Origin: Orenia metallireducens | Lineage (GTDB): Bacteria; Bacillota; Halanaerobiia; Halobacteroidales; Halobacteroidaceae | Length of the DNA: 64,000 bases | Direction: 5' to 3' | Assembly: GCF_003001995.1 (NCBI RefSeq) | Contig: NZ_PVNB01000007.1 | Location: forward strand, 98,219-162,218 | Shown: in pieces, positions 46,072-55,990 of the stretch | How positions within the stretch are numbered: the first letter of the stretch is position 1 | Layout: each line of letters starts with the position of its first letter | Notes under the pieces: model-generated | Database searches by the model: none | What the model was told of the DNA's origin: nothing | What the model saw: the letters and a program-made list of their open reading frames with translations, nothing else | Translations under genes and position numbers: made by a program

Positions 46072-46492
46072 CAGTAGACTCCTTAGTTCCTCCTTCTTGA
46101 TTATCTAATCCATAACTCCATAAATCATATTTATGCTGATTATGCTCCCCTGGATTCTTATAGTTATAAGGATTTCCCCAAGGGTCTAAAGGTACCTGTT
46201 TATCATCTAAGTAGGGTCCATTCCAATTATTTGGAGCCGGAGAGATGCTAGGCTCTTCAATTAAAGCTTCTAAACCTTGTTCAGTACTTGGATATCTACC
46301 ATTATCTAAACGATAACTATCTAAAGCCAACTTAAAGACATCCAACTGATTTTGAGCTGTTGTCTGCTTTGCTTGTGAAACCTTTCCAAATAGCTCTGGA
46401 CCAACAGTAGATGCCAAAAAGCCTAAAATTACAACTACTATTAAAACCTCAATCAAAGTAAATCCCGACTCTCTTTTTATAAGTTTATTCAT
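46055..46492 (-). CDS. gspG: Major pseudopilin GspG
   Basis: A 145-residue major pseudopilin with the site ESGFTLIEVLIVVVILGFLA. The GspG-specific body is NGRYPSTEQGLEALIEEP, GPYLDD and VPLDPWGNPYNYKNPG, with the calcium-site region near DLWSYGLDNQEGG. Length is typical. It forms the pseudopilus shaft. Strong AGGAGG site. Confidence 0.95.
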   Translation of the reverse strand: MNKLIKRESGFTLIEVLIVVVILGFLASTVGPELFGKVSQAKQTTAQNQLDVFKLALDSYRLDNGRYPSTEQGLEALIEEPSISPAPNNWNGPYLDDKQVPLDPWGNPYNYKNPGEHNQHKYDLWSYGLDNQEGGTKESTDVTNW

Positions 46493-46505
46493 CTAAAATC
46501 CTCCT

Positions 46506-47714
46506 CTAAAACGATATAGAATTGATATTAAGCATCGGTAATAACATAGAAACTACCATCATGCCAATCACCGTACCCATTACTAAGATTACCAAAGGTT
46601 CAAAGACCTTCATCATCTTCTCTAAACTTGCTTTTGACTCTTCCTCAAAGTTATCGGCTAATTGTAATAACATTGCAGATAACTTACCTGTTCGCTCTCC
46701 AATACCGATCATATGGACTGCCACTTGTGGAAAATAGCCATTATTACTTAAATTCTCTGACAAAGCCCCTCCTTTTTGTACCTTCTCTCTGGCTAGCTGT
46801 AAGGTATTTTGCAAGATAATATTAGAGCTAACTTGCAAACTGATATCTAAAGCCTTCAACAAATTAACTCCACTATCAAGCATAGTCCCTAAAGTCCTAC
46901 TAATTCTAGCCACCTCTACCTTTATCATAAACTCACCTATAAAAGGAAGCTGTAACAATAGTTCATCTACCTTCCTTCTTCCAGCTTCAGTATTATAATA
47001 AGACCAAATAGCTAAGATAATTACTATAGGAATAACAAATACAAGCAACCAATAAGTTGCTAAAAAATCACTAACTTTCAATAATATCTCAGTAGATAAC
47101 GGGAGCTTCTGCCTATAGTTCTCATAAATAGATAAGAATTTTGGAAGAACAAAGGTTAACATCACAATAACTGCTAATATCGAGACCACCAATAAGACCA
47201 GAGGATAGATCATACTTGTAATTATAAAAGATTTAAAACGATGGTTATCCTCTAAATTTTGGGCTAAACGCTGACAAGTTAAATCAAGAAATCCTCCTTC
47301 TTCACCAGCTTTAACCATACTTACATACCCTTTAGAGAAGTAGCTTGGGTATTTAGCTAAAGACTCAGCAAAGCCACGCCCACCTTTTAAAGCTTCATAT
47401 ACCTCTTTTGCTACACTCTTAAATTTTCCAGGCTTTAATAGCTCAATAATTACTTGTAAGGATTCTCCAAGCTGTACCCCTGCTACTAACAGGTTGGCTA
47501 ATTGCCGAGTGAATAATATTCTCTCTTCATTTTTTTGGGCTAAATTAAAAGAAAAGTTACTAGACCTTAAACCCTCCTTAAGCTCCTCTAATTCAAAAAG
47601 ATATAACCCATCTTTAGCCAATCGCCTCTTAGCATCATCACTATCAAGGGCTTCCATCTTACCTTTAACCTCTTGCCCCTTATCATTGATGGCTTTGTAG
47701 CTAAATTTGACCAT
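46506..47714 (-). CDS. gspF: Type II secretion inner-membrane protein GspF
   Basis: A 402-residue platform protein with two GspF domains and three membrane segments. Typical stretches are YKAINDKGQEVKGKMEA, RILFTRQLANLLVAGVQLGE and ISRTLGTMLDSGVNLLKALD, and the C-terminal FEPLVILVMGTVIGMMVVSM. It lies 12 bp below gspE. Confidence 0.94.
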   Translation of the reverse strand: MVKFSYKAINDKGQEVKGKMEALDSDDAKRRLAKDGLYLFELEELKEGLRSSNFSFNLAQKNEERILFTRQLANLLVAGVQLGESLQVIIELLKPGKFKSVAKEVYEALKGGRGFAESLAKYPSYFSKGYVSMVKAGEEGGFLDLTCQRLAQNLEDNHRFKSFIITSMIYPLVLLVVSILAVIVMLTFVLPKFLSIYENYRQKLPLSTEILLKVSDFLATYWLLVFVIPIVIILAIWSYYNTEAGRRKVDELLLQLPFIGEFMIKVEVARISRTLGTMLDSGVNLLKALDISLQVSSNIILQNTLQLAREKVQKGGALSENLSNNGYFPQVAVHMIGIGERTGKLSAMLLQLADNFEEESKASLEKMMKVFEPLVILVMGTVIGMMVVSMLLPMLNINSISF

Positions 47715-47726
47715 CTAACATCCTCC

Positions 47727-49223
47727 CTAACTTCTAGTTACTCTAATCAATTCATCTATAGTAGAGCTTCCTGCTTTAACTTTACTCCAACCATTCTCTA
47801 ACATAATCTCCATTCCTTCTGCTCTTGCTACCTTTTTAATCTCATCTATCCTCTTAGCTTGAGATATCATAGCTTCAATCTTATCATCAATTTTAAGTAG
47901 TTCATAAAATCCTGTCCTTCCTTTATAGCCAGTATGACCACATTCCTTACAGCCAACTGCCTTATACAACCTTTCCCCATCAGCTAAACTCTTGTCTATA
48001 TTCTTTAATAACTTCTTATCTGGAAGATACTCCTTTTTACAGTGAGGACATAATACTCTGACCAGACGTTGGGCTATTACCCCCTTTAGTGTTGAAGCCA
48101 ATAGATAATCCTCAATTCCCATATCAAGTAAACGGTTGACAGTACCAAGGGCATCATTGGTGTGTAGTGTAGCAAATACCAAATGCCCTGTCTGGGCTGC
48201 CTCAATTGCTATTTTGGCTGTCTCTATATCACGAATCTCTCCAACCATGATCACATCAGGGTCTTGACGTAAGATAGATCTTAAGCCTTGAGCAAAGGTG
48301 AAGTCAATCTCTGGCTTGACTTGAATCTGGTTAATACCATCTAACTGATATTCAATAGGGTCTTCAATTGTAATTATTTTAGTTTCAGCAGACTTTAAAT
48401 AATTTAAGGTAGCATATAGTGTAGTGGTCTTTCCACTTCCTGTAGGGCCTGTTACCAAGATAATTCCATTTGGCTGGCCAATCAAAGCTAAATAATCTGC
48501 CAATAATTTAGGACCAAAACCGATATTTTCAAGATCTAGTAAAATAGCCGACATATCCAATAAACGTAATACAGCACTCTCCCCATAGAGAGTTGGTGTA
48601 ATTGAAACTCGGATATCAATCTCTCGATTAGAGGTTCTTATCCTAATCCTACCATCCTGGGCTAGACGCTTCTCTGCAATATCGAGATTAGACATAATTT
48701 TAATTCTAGTTATAATTGCTGGCAGTAGCTTTCTTGGGGGTGACTCTGCCTCAGTTAGGACACCATCAACCCTATATCTTACCTTGATCTCATCTTCAAA
48801 GGGCTCAATATGGATATCACTAGCCCCTCTTTTAAAACCAGAATTGATAATAATATTGACCAATCTAATAATAGGTGCTTCTTGAGCCAAATCCTCTATA
48901 TCCTCTACTTCTGTATCCAGCTCTACGCTAGAATAGTCATCTAATTGTATAAAATCTATATTATTTAACATCCCTTCTACAGTATCTGTCGAAATTCCTA
49001 AATACTCTTCGACGAGATTATCGACTAAATCTGTTGACTTAACCTCATATTTAATCAAGTTATTAGTATATATCTCTAAATTATCCAATGCTGGCAAAGG
49101 TGGATGCTGGTCACTGATAAATAAGATGATATCCTCTTCCTTTCTGACTGGTATCAAGCGATGCTCCTTCAAAAATTGTTGAGGAAAGAGTCTTAATAAG
49201 TTAATATCTAAATCAGAAATCAT
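47727..49223 (-). CDS. gspE: Type II secretion ATPase GspE
   Basis: A 498-residue secretion ATPase. Walker A GPTGSGKTT is at residues 259-267, followed by ITIEDPIEY (Asp box), RQDPDVIMVGEIRD (Walker B) and HLVFATLHTND (His box). The Zn tetracysteine is CPHC with CKEC, about 35 residues apart. An N-terminal T2SSE domain precedes it. It energises pseudopilus assembly. It overlaps the upstream gene by four bases. Confidence 0.95.
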   Translation of the reverse strand: MISDLDINLLRLFPQQFLKEHRLIPVRKEEDIILFISDQHPPLPALDNLEIYTNNLIKYEVKSTDLVDNLVEEYLGISTDTVEGMLNNIDFIQLDDYSSVELDTEVEDIEDLAQEAPIIRLVNIIINSGFKRGASDIHIEPFEDEIKVRYRVDGVLTEAESPPRKLLPAIITRIKIMSNLDIAEKRLAQDGRIRIRTSNREIDIRVSITPTLYGESAVLRLLDMSAILLDLENIGFGPKLLADYLALIGQPNGIILVTGPTGSGKTTTLYATLNYLKSAETKIITIEDPIEYQLDGINQIQVKPEIDFTFAQGLRSILRQDPDVIMVGEIRDIETAKIAIEAAQTGHLVFATLHTNDALGTVNRLLDMGIEDYLLASTLKGVIAQRLVRVLCPHCKKEYLPDKKLLKNIDKSLADGERLYKAVGCKECGHTGYKGRTGFYELLKIDDKIEAMISQAKRIDEIKKVARAEGMEIMLENGWSKVKAGSSTIDELIRVTRS

Positions 49224-49786
49224 CCTCTATTCCCCCTTTGAGATAAAGCCAAGGTAAACTCTTCTCCTTGATAGCTCAAAATTACCGTCGACTCCTTAAT
49301 AGCTCTAACTTCATATCCCTCTATTACCCTTCCTTCTCTTACAATATAAGTATATGATGATAACTTATTAGATAAAATAGCCATATTATCCCCCTTCTTA
49401 TTAGAAAGGGATATTGCTATTAAGCTAAAAGGAAGACCTCTTTTTTTCTCCTCAATAACCTTTTTGGGTTTTAAGATATGAGATGGTATTTTAGAAGGTG
49501 ATGCAACGACGACCTTCTGATCTTCAAAGAAGATATTTTCTTTTATCTTATCCTGCCACGCTCTACCTTTATACTTACTCAAATATTCATATTCTAATGG
49601 TGATAAATCAGCTAATCTCTTCTTTAAAACTGGAAGCATCGATAAGATAGGGTCTACCTTATTGTCCCCCCAAATATCTACAAAAAGCCCTCTTACTGAA
49701 AAGAAGAGGTGGACAGAACTTACAACTAACAACACCAATAACAGAATCTTGATTCTCTTTAAAACATCGATAGATTTAAAAAACAT
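49220..49786 (-). CDS. GspC/PilP-like inner-membrane protein
   Basis: A protein of about 188 residues with one N-terminal membrane segment (KILLLVLLVVSSVHLFFSV), a proline/basic linker and a C-terminal domain resembling the GspC homology region or PilP (SLIAISLSNKKGDNMAIL, GYEVRAIKESTVILSYQGE). It probably bridges the platform to the secretin. The ATG at 49784-49786 is preferred because the upstream frame runs through its own GGAGG site. The name rests on topology and position. Confidence 0.7.
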   Translation of the reverse strand: MFFKSIDVLKRIKILLLVLLVVSSVHLFFSVRGLFVDIWGDNKVDPILSMLPVLKKRLADLSPLEYEYLSKYKGRAWQDKIKENIFFEDQKVVVASPSKIPSHILKPKKVIEEKKRGLPFSLIAISLSNKKGDNMAILSNKLSSYTYIVREGRVIEGYEVRAIKESTVILSYQGEEFTLALSQRGNRG

Positions 49787-49807
49787 AACTGCCTCCATAA
49801 GTCATTT

Positions 49808-50872
49808 TTAGCTTTCAGCCCAGTTAATTATCTTTATCTTATAAGAATCCCTGTTTGTCTTTAATCTTTTTACAATAATTTTTAAATTTTTCTGAATCTT
49901 CATCTCCTTAGAAAGACTCTTGACCTTAATAGAAAAGTATTTTGAATAGGTACTGAAATAAACATTAAGCAAATCAAACTCTTCACCTCTAAAGATATTG
50001 AGATGGTTCTGTAGCTGTTTAAAGTCTTTAATCTGATAATTATCACGGTAGTTAACAATCAGGCTAGTATAACGACTGGATGATTTAGAGTCTTTATCTC
50101 TGCTTATCAGTATTCTCTCTATTAATACATCTAAGAGCTCTTTAGAAACTAAATTGATATTTATCCTGCCCTCTGTACTTAAATATGGTTTTATCTTATC
50201 AAAGCTAGTCATATCTAGACCAGCAATTAAATTAGGGAGCTCATCGACTAGCTTTATCACTTTATCCTCTCTGCGAAGCCTAGTAAGCTCTTGGATGATT
50301 ATATCCCTTTGACTTTCATCAACATCTCTTAGTTCTAATAACTTCTCTAATGAGTCTAAACGGGAATAGTTAACATTAAAATTACCATAAGTAATAACCT
50401 CTTTAGGAACTAAATCAAAGCTAAATTTCTTATAATCCTTATCATAATTCTCCTCTATAATCTCCTTAGCAAAAGATAAGTTAGGAAATAAATCACTCTT
50501 CTCTATCTCCTCAGTTAAGTCTTTACTCCACCATTTTAAACTAGATAGTATTCGATAAGGATCATAATTAAGATTTAATCTACTTCCAATCTCCTCTACC
50601 TCCACTTGACAGTCTATATCACTACCAAATTCAAAATCTAGCTCTTTAACTATCATCCCTTCAATATCACTATAATCAATCTCTTCTTTTAAAGTATCTA
50701 TACCATACATTAGTCCTGAGAGTGCTGCATTTCTTACTTCTCTTCTCTTTAAATCATTTCTTGTCAATAAATTATTTATATTGGTCTCATCTGCCAAATT
50801 AGCAAAGATAACCCCAACTATAACTATAATCCACAATACAATTATTAGGGCATAGCCCTTTTCATCATTCAC
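49808..50872 (-). CDS. gspK: Type II secretion minor pseudopilin GspK-like
   Basis: A 354-residue protein with a short N-terminal prepilin-like segment GYALIIVLWIIVIVGVIFAN and a large helical body, the mark of GspK (NAALSGLMYGIDTLKEE, GRININLVSKELLDVLIERI with a helix-hairpin-helix pattern). It lacks the Glu at position 5 of the mature pilin, as GspK proteins do, which fits a tip location. GTG start after GGGAGAGAAG. First gene of the operon, an unusual place for gspK. Confidence 0.85.
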   Translation of the reverse strand: MNDEKGYALIIVLWIIVIVGVIFANLADETNINNLLTRNDLKRREVRNAALSGLMYGIDTLKEEIDYSDIEGMIVKELDFEFGSDIDCQVEVEEIGSRLNLNYDPYRILSSLKWWSKDLTEEIEKSDLFPNLSFAKEIIEENYDKDYKKFSFDLVPKEVITYGNFNVNYSRLDSLEKLLELRDVDESQRDIIIQELTRLRREDKVIKLVDELPNLIAGLDMTSFDKIKPYLSTEGRININLVSKELLDVLIERILISRDKDSKSSSRYTSLIVNYRDNYQIKDFKQLQNHLNIFRGEEFDLLNVYFSTYSKYFSIKVKSLSKEMKIQKNLKIIVKRLKTNRDSYKIKIINWAES

Positions 50873-51408
50873 AGATCTTCTCTCCCTAAATCATAATAAA
50901 TTCAAATATTACAATATATAATCTAGTAATATATATATTTCTAGATTATAATTAAATTTCCTCCAACTTAGATAAATTAGCTGATTATCATCTAAAATTA
51001 ACTTTAATCCCTGTTACTAATTAAATTCAGATATAAAATAGTGGCTGTTAATGGGTATATTGCGACAGTTTAGCTACTAGCTTCTGGCCTCTCCTACGGG
51101 TTTAAAAATCATAAACCCTCCGTGATAAATCTGCTATTAGCTAAGAACTTATAAACCTAGAGGCTAGTAGCCAGTAGCGGATTTATCACAAAGGGCTTGT
51201 TTTTAGCCCTGAAGGAGTGGCTATTAAAAAGTGTCGTAATATCATTAAATTATATCACTTTTTTTCTATCACTACACCCCAATAAAGTGAAAGATTTAAG
51301 TCTAAGTGACTTACCTCACAGAACCGATAAGATTAGTAGGGTATGATTTATATAGCAAGTGATGAATAGGGCAAATAATTTTTATTAAATATAAGGAGGA
51401 AATATAAG
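50873..51408. other. Divergent spacer between gspK and hcp
   Basis: A 536-bp spacer that must hold divergent promoters. It contains the palindromic element 51057-51242. TATGAT at about 51340 is a possible -10 box for hcp but lacks a convincing -35. No known regulator site could be named. Confidence 0.5.
51057..51242. repeat. MITE-like element with GCGACA terminal repeats, second hairpin type
   Basis: Ends ATATTGCGACAGTTT (51057-51071) and AAAGTGTCGTAATAT (51228-51242). The interior has different inverted repeats from the copy at 35006: GTGATAAATC (51122-51131) against GATTTATCAC (51180-51189), and CTAGCTTCTGGCCTCT against AGAGGCTAGTAGCC. Confidence 0.6.
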
Positions 51409-52758
51409 ATGTTTGGACTTTTTAAAGGAAATGATAAGAATGAAAAGAAGGTAGAAAAGATGACTTGTGATATGTTCTGTTATCAATGTGAGCAGACACC
51501 TACAGGCGGATGTACCAAGGTTGGGGTTTGTGGTAAGAATCCTGATATCGCTAGTTTACAAGATATCATCATCTTTGGATTAAAGGGTGTAGCTGCTTAT
51601 GCTACTCATGCTAGAGAGCTTGGTTATACTGATGATGAGGTTAATAATATCACTCACGAGGCTTTATACACTACTTTAACTAACTCTAACTTCAACTTAG
51701 AAGAGCATATTGGAATAGCTCTAAAGGTAGGAGAAGCTACTACTAGAGTAATGGACTTATTGGATCAAGCACATACTGATAGATTGGGAGTTCCTGCTCC
51801 AGTACAAGTCAGCCAAAATAAAGTAGAGGGTCATTCTATTGTTGTAACTGGACATAACTTATATGCTTTAGAGGAGTTATTAAAACAGACTGAAGGAAAA
51901 GGAATTAATATCTATACTCACTCTGAAATGTTACCAGCTCATGGTTACCCAGCATTAAATAAATATGATCACCTAAAAGGTAATGTCGGTAAAGCTTGGT
52001 ATGACCAACGTAAGCTTTTTGCTGAATTTCCTGGTGCTATCTTGGGAACAACTAATTGTCTGATGCCTATAAGAGGAAGTTATGGAGATAGATTCTTCAC
52101 TTATGGAACTGCTGGCTTAGAAGGAGCTAAGAAGATTGAAAATGACGACTTTAGTCCACTTATTGAGAAAGCATTATCTTTACCTGTAGCTAATATTGAA
52201 AGTGATGATGTATTGACTACTGGATTCCATCACCAGACTGTATTAGGTATTGCACCTGAAATTATCGAGGCTGTTAAGGCAGGAAAAATCCAAAGATTCT
52301 TCGTAATCGCTGGTTGTGATGCTCCAACTAAAGGTAGAGATTACTATAGAGAATTAGCAACTTCATTACCAAAAGACTGTGTCTTAATTACTACTTCTTG
52401 TGGTAAGTTTAGATTCAATGATGTAGACTATGGAAATGTACCAGGAACAAATATTCCTAGATATATCGATTTAGGTCAATGTAATAACTCTGGTTCTGCA
52501 GTTAAGATTGCACTTGCCTTAGCTGAAGCCTTTGATTGTGAAGTAAATGATTTACCATTGAGTATCGTCTTATCTTGGTTTGAGCAGAAGGCTGTAGCAA
52601 TTCTGTTAGGATTATTCAACTTAGGAATCCAAGATATCTATGTTGGACCAAGTGTCCCAGAATTTATGAGTGAAAATGTCGTTAAAGTCTTACAAGATAC
52701 CTTCAACTTACAGACTATCGGTGATGTTGAAGCAGACTTGAAGAAGATGTTAGGATAA
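51409..52758 (+). CDS. hcp: Hybrid cluster protein / hydroxylamine reductase, short class
   Basis: A 449-residue Hcp. The N-terminal Fe-S cysteines are C24, C27, C35 and C41 (MFCYQCEQTPTGGC); hybrid-cluster ligands appear in TTGFHHQTVL, VIAGCDAP, LITTSCGKFRFN and LGQCNNSGSA. It is about 100 residues shorter than enterobacterial Hcp because the helical insert is absent, as in the short class of anaerobes and archaea. The protein handles NO or hydroxylamine stress. An 18-residue charged extension precedes the cysteine motif. One of only two plus-strand genes; AAGGAGG site and own terminator. Confidence 0.92.
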   Translation: MFGLFKGNDKNEKKVEKMTCDMFCYQCEQTPTGGCTKVGVCGKNPDIASLQDIIIFGLKGVAAYATHARELGYTDDEVNNITHEALYTTLTNSNFNLEEHIGIALKVGEATTRVMDLLDQAHTDRLGVPAPVQVSQNKVEGHSIVVTGHNLYALEELLKQTEGKGINIYTHSEMLPAHGYPALNKYDHLKGNVGKAWYDQRKLFAEFPGAILGTTNCLMPIRGSYGDRFFTYGTAGLEGAKKIENDDFSPLIEKALSLPVANIESDDVLTTGFHHQTVLGIAPEIIEAVKAGKIQRFFVIAGCDAPTKGRDYYRELATSLPKDCVLITTSCGKFRFNDVDYGNVPGTNIPRYIDLGQCNNSGSAVKIALALAEAFDCEVNDLPLSIVLSWFEQKAVAILLGLFNLGIQDIYVGPSVPEFMSENVVKVLQDTFNLQTIGDVEADLKKMLG

Positions 52759-52760
52759 TA

Positions 52761-52801
52761 AAAAAGTCATCATAGCTTTAATAAAGCTATGATGACTTTT
52801 T
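52761..52801 (+). terminator. Terminator after hcp
   Basis: A perfect 20-bp stem (52761-52780 / 52782-52801) followed by TTATTTTAGG; it can also serve the converging gene at 52832. Confidence 0.87.
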
Positions 52802-52831
52802 TATTTTAGGTAATTGTATGTAAAAGCCTTG

Positions 52832-53227
52832 CTATATCACAGAGACCTCTACCTGTAAACCAGAATCTTCATTATAGATATCAACTATTTTATTACTTCT
52901 CAAAAGATTTGCACTGGCTTTATTTATAATTTTGTCGATATCTATACTATAATCTCTCTTTAGACGATGAATCTCTTCCTTAGATATAAATCTCTTACTC
53001 AATCTTAAGAGTTCAAGGGGAACTTCAAAATCGAATTTAGTTATTCCACCTTCTATAATCTTAATCGCCAGTATTCTACCTTCCTTAACAGTTGGAGCAG
53101 AGTTTGTTGAACTTCTACTTTGCTTCTCTGAATTCTTGATTGTATTTAATAACTGATTAACTCCATTGACCACAGCCTGACTATCCTCTAGCATCTTAAA
53201 AATATTAACACTATTATTTGACATCAT
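52832..53227 (-). CDS. Hypothetical protein with SHOCT/YvlB-like C-terminal domain
   Basis: A 131-residue protein (or 130 from the second ATG, which fits GAGGTGTT better). Residues 1-50 are polar and low complexity. Residues about 52-131 form a strand-rich domain with ILAIKIIEGGITKFDFEVPLE, IDIDKIINKA and IVDIYNEDSGLQVEVSVI, a pattern seen in the N-terminal domain of YvlB/LiaX-type proteins. No catalytic residues, signal or membrane segment. Function unknown. Confidence 0.6.
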   Translation of the reverse strand: MMSNNSVNIFKMLEDSQAVVNGVNQLLNTIKNSEKQSRSSTNSAPTVKEGRILAIKIIEGGITKFDFEVPLELLRLSKRFISKEEIHRLKRDYSIDIDKIINKASANLLRSNKIVDIYNEDSGLQVEVSVI

Positions 53228-53397
53228 AACACCTCTTTATCTAGTTATAGAGTTATTATATTTGAAGAAAAGGGATATTGTTAAAGTTTATTAAGAATAT
53301 ATTTGTTTAAGACTATCTGACAGTTACTAAAAACCCTCCAAAGCGCCTTGATCTATAGCTCTTATTTAATTTTTCAGATGATAGACTAAAAGCAAAA

Positions 53398-53425
53398 ATT
53401 CTCAAAGGTTTAAACCCTTGAGAAT
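53398..53425 (-). terminator. Terminator after the diguanylate cyclase
   Basis: ATTCTCAAAGGTTT / AAACCCTTGAGAAT palindrome with one mismatch, followed on the minus strand by TTTTTGCTTTT. Confidence 0.7.
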
Positions 53426-53505
53426 ATTTAAAAGAATATTATTCAATTTAGCCCTACAAAAATCTTACTTATATCTCTTTTATTAAAATGTGAATTTAAT
53501 TCTAC

Positions 53506-55293
53506 TCATGCTACACAGAGCCTATCTTTACCATCAATTTTAGCTTGATATAAGGCCTTGTCTGCATTGGTGATAAGCAACCTAGAGCTCTGTCCAACAG
53601 TATAAGAAGCTACTCCGATACTAACTGTCACCTTTAAGGCTAACTCCTCATAATTCACAACCATATTACGGACCAATCGGTTAATCCTTCGTCCTATTTT
53701 AATAGCATTTTCCCTACCTACTTCTGGCAAGACTACAGCAAACTCTTCACCACCATAACGAGCAACTATACCATCACCTCTTAAATTCTCCTTTAATACC
53801 TTAGCCAAGCTTCTCAATACCTCATCCCCAACTTGATGCCCGTAGGTATCATTAAAGCTTTTAAAATTATCTATATCAATCATTAATAGAGATAATTCCC
53901 TTATATTTTGACTAGACTCATCTAACTCTTTAGTCAATAAGGTTTTAAAGTAAGTTTGATTGTACAATCCTGTTAAGCCATCTTTAATAGCTCTCTCTTG
54001 AATCTCTTTCTTTTCAGTTATATCTGTTAGGATAACCATCAGTTTAAAATTATCTTTATTTTTTACCAACTTATACTCACACTCTATATGATTATTATTT
54101 ATCTCCATCTCCTTTGGTAACAGATTAATCAACTCTTGACTCTTATTTAAGTTACCATTACTAGCAAACCCGAATATTCCTTTAAGTATCTTCTTGTAGT
54201 GTATCCGATCATTTTGATTTAAAAAGAGGATATCGGTAAGTTTCTTATCTGCTATATCAAACCCAAAGATATTCTTACATTCTGCACTATACTCTTTATC
54301 AACATAATAGTTACCAGAAATAGATAGAAAACCTTGACCTGCATTATCCAATAAATTCTTCATGTTAGTAACTGTAATCTCTAGATTACTACGCATATCG
54401 TTGAGATGTTCAACTAAATTTCCAATTTCATCTTGAGAGTCTACCTTTAGAGGACTGATAGATAAATTTCCACTAGCAATCTCATTGGCAAAATCAACAG
54501 CACTATTTATGGAACTGCTTATATGTTTAGCAATTAGTGATATAATAAAAGTCACAACTATCACTGTTGCAAACCCAAAGAAGAATATAATATTCCCTAT
54601 TCCATTTGCAGGTGCTAAGATATCCTCCTTCTTTCCATCAACAACCAGCACCCAGTTTAATAAATTGAGCTTACTGTATGAAGCTATATACTCTTCCCCA
54701 TTTCTTACATAAGTAATATAGCCATTGGACTTTATTCTAATTAAATCCTTATTAAGGGATTTATAATAATCATTCTTTACTGTCATATTTTTCTGATTAT
54801 TTAAAATATCTTTTAAAAATTTCTCACCTCCATAATTATCTTTAAATTCATAGGTATCCACCTTATAATTACTCTCTGTTCCAATATCTTTACTCAAATC
54901 TTGACTATTGAATAAAACCTTCCCATTTAAATCCAATAGATATACATTTCCAGCAAAGCTGATAGTCTCTAACCCCAGCCAACGTCCATTCCAGATTATC
55001 CTCTTAATATTTTCACTGTTCAGAGAGAATATATCCTCAGAGGTTAACTTCTCTAAATCTTCCCCCACCAAAGATTGACTTATATGCCATGCAATTTCAG
55101 AAGTAGTCTGCCTTGACATTAGCATTAAATCCCTTTTTGCCATCTCCAATAATGTCTGCTTAAAATTAAAATAAGAAAAGAGGCCTAAAGTCAAAATAAC
55201 CATTATAACTAAAATCAAAGATATAACAACTAACTTAGCGTAAAGACCTCTAAAGTGAAAAAAATCTTTTAATTTTGCCAACGTAAAGCTCAT
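53506..55293 (-). CDS. Membrane-bound diguanylate cyclase with extracytoplasmic sensor
   Basis: A 595-residue protein: membrane segment at about 20-42 (LVVISLILVIMVILTLGLFS), a Cache-like extracytoplasmic domain to about 225 (YIASYSKLNLLNWVLVVDGK), a second membrane segment at about 232-255, a HAMP region, a PAS-like region at about 310-420 and a C-terminal GGDEF domain. The active-site motif GGEEF is intact at 514-518, so it should make c-di-GMP. The RxxD inhibitory site is not canonical (RGDG). Monocistronic. The ligand is unknown. Confidence 0.9.
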   Translation of the reverse strand: MSFTLAKLKDFFHFRGLYAKLVVISLILVIMVILTLGLFSYFNFKQTLLEMAKRDLMLMSRQTTSEIAWHISQSLVGEDLEKLTSEDIFSLNSENIKRIIWNGRWLGLETISFAGNVYLLDLNGKVLFNSQDLSKDIGTESNYKVDTYEFKDNYGGEKFLKDILNNQKNMTVKNDYYKSLNKDLIRIKSNGYITYVRNGEEYIASYSKLNLLNWVLVVDGKKEDILAPANGIGNIIFFFGFATVIVVTFIISLIAKHISSSINSAVDFANEIASGNLSISPLKVDSQDEIGNLVEHLNDMRSNLEITVTNMKNLLDNAGQGFLSISGNYYVDKEYSAECKNIFGFDIADKKLTDILFLNQNDRIHYKKILKGIFGFASNGNLNKSQELINLLPKEMEINNNHIECEYKLVKNKDNFKLMVILTDITEKKEIQERAIKDGLTGLYNQTYFKTLLTKELDESSQNIRELSLLMIDIDNFKSFNDTYGHQVGDEVLRSLAKVLKENLRGDGIVARYGGEEFAVVLPEVGRENAIKIGRRINRLVRNMVVNYEELALKVTVSIGVASYTVGQSSRLLITNADKALYQAKIDGKDRLCVA

Positions 55294-55990
55294 CTCCTTT
55301 ATTATATAAACAAAATTTAATTAAAAATTATATAAATTTCAGCTAATACTATCTAGAAACTAGATTTATAATACAAATACTACAAGATCATAGGGTGCCC
55401 CAGCCCTACTATATTAAAAAATTTCACTTTAAAGATATCTCTTCTAAACCCTTAAAATCTTCGATCAACCTTACCCTTTAGTAAATTATAACTAAACAAA
55501 TACCTCCTTAACTCCCCCTTTTTAAATAAAAATTAATATCACAGTAATTTAGATATTAAAACTATTGATCACTTGATAAAACAAAAGCATTAATATTACT
55601 TATATTACATTTATATACAGTTAACTGCCTATTTTATTCTATGAAAATTATTAATTCAACCTATTAAAAATTAATAACTCCTAATGTAATAAAAGGAAAT
55701 TACCTCTATATTTCTACATAAAAAGATAATTTCCTTCAAGAAAAAAGGATATTTATAAGAAAAATACTAAAATTGAACATTTAATTTTTAGATATTAATT
55801 CTTATATCAAGATAAATATACCTTATATTCTCTTATTTTTAATTATATTACATTAAAAACTGGTTCTGCTAACCTTTGAAATTTAAAAACTTCAATAAGG
55901 TTTATTATCTATTTTAAAATTATAATGAACGATTATGTTTCTTTAAGTAGATCGACCTTAATTATTTCTGTATAGAATTATTTTCAATCT
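55294..55990. other. 697-bp non-coding spacer
   Basis: Very AT-rich. AAGGAAATTA (55693-55702) pairs with TAATTTCCTT (55727-55736) and is followed on the minus strand by TTTTATTAC, a possible weak terminator for suhB far downstream. No credible reading frame with a ribosome binding site was found. Confidence 0.5.
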
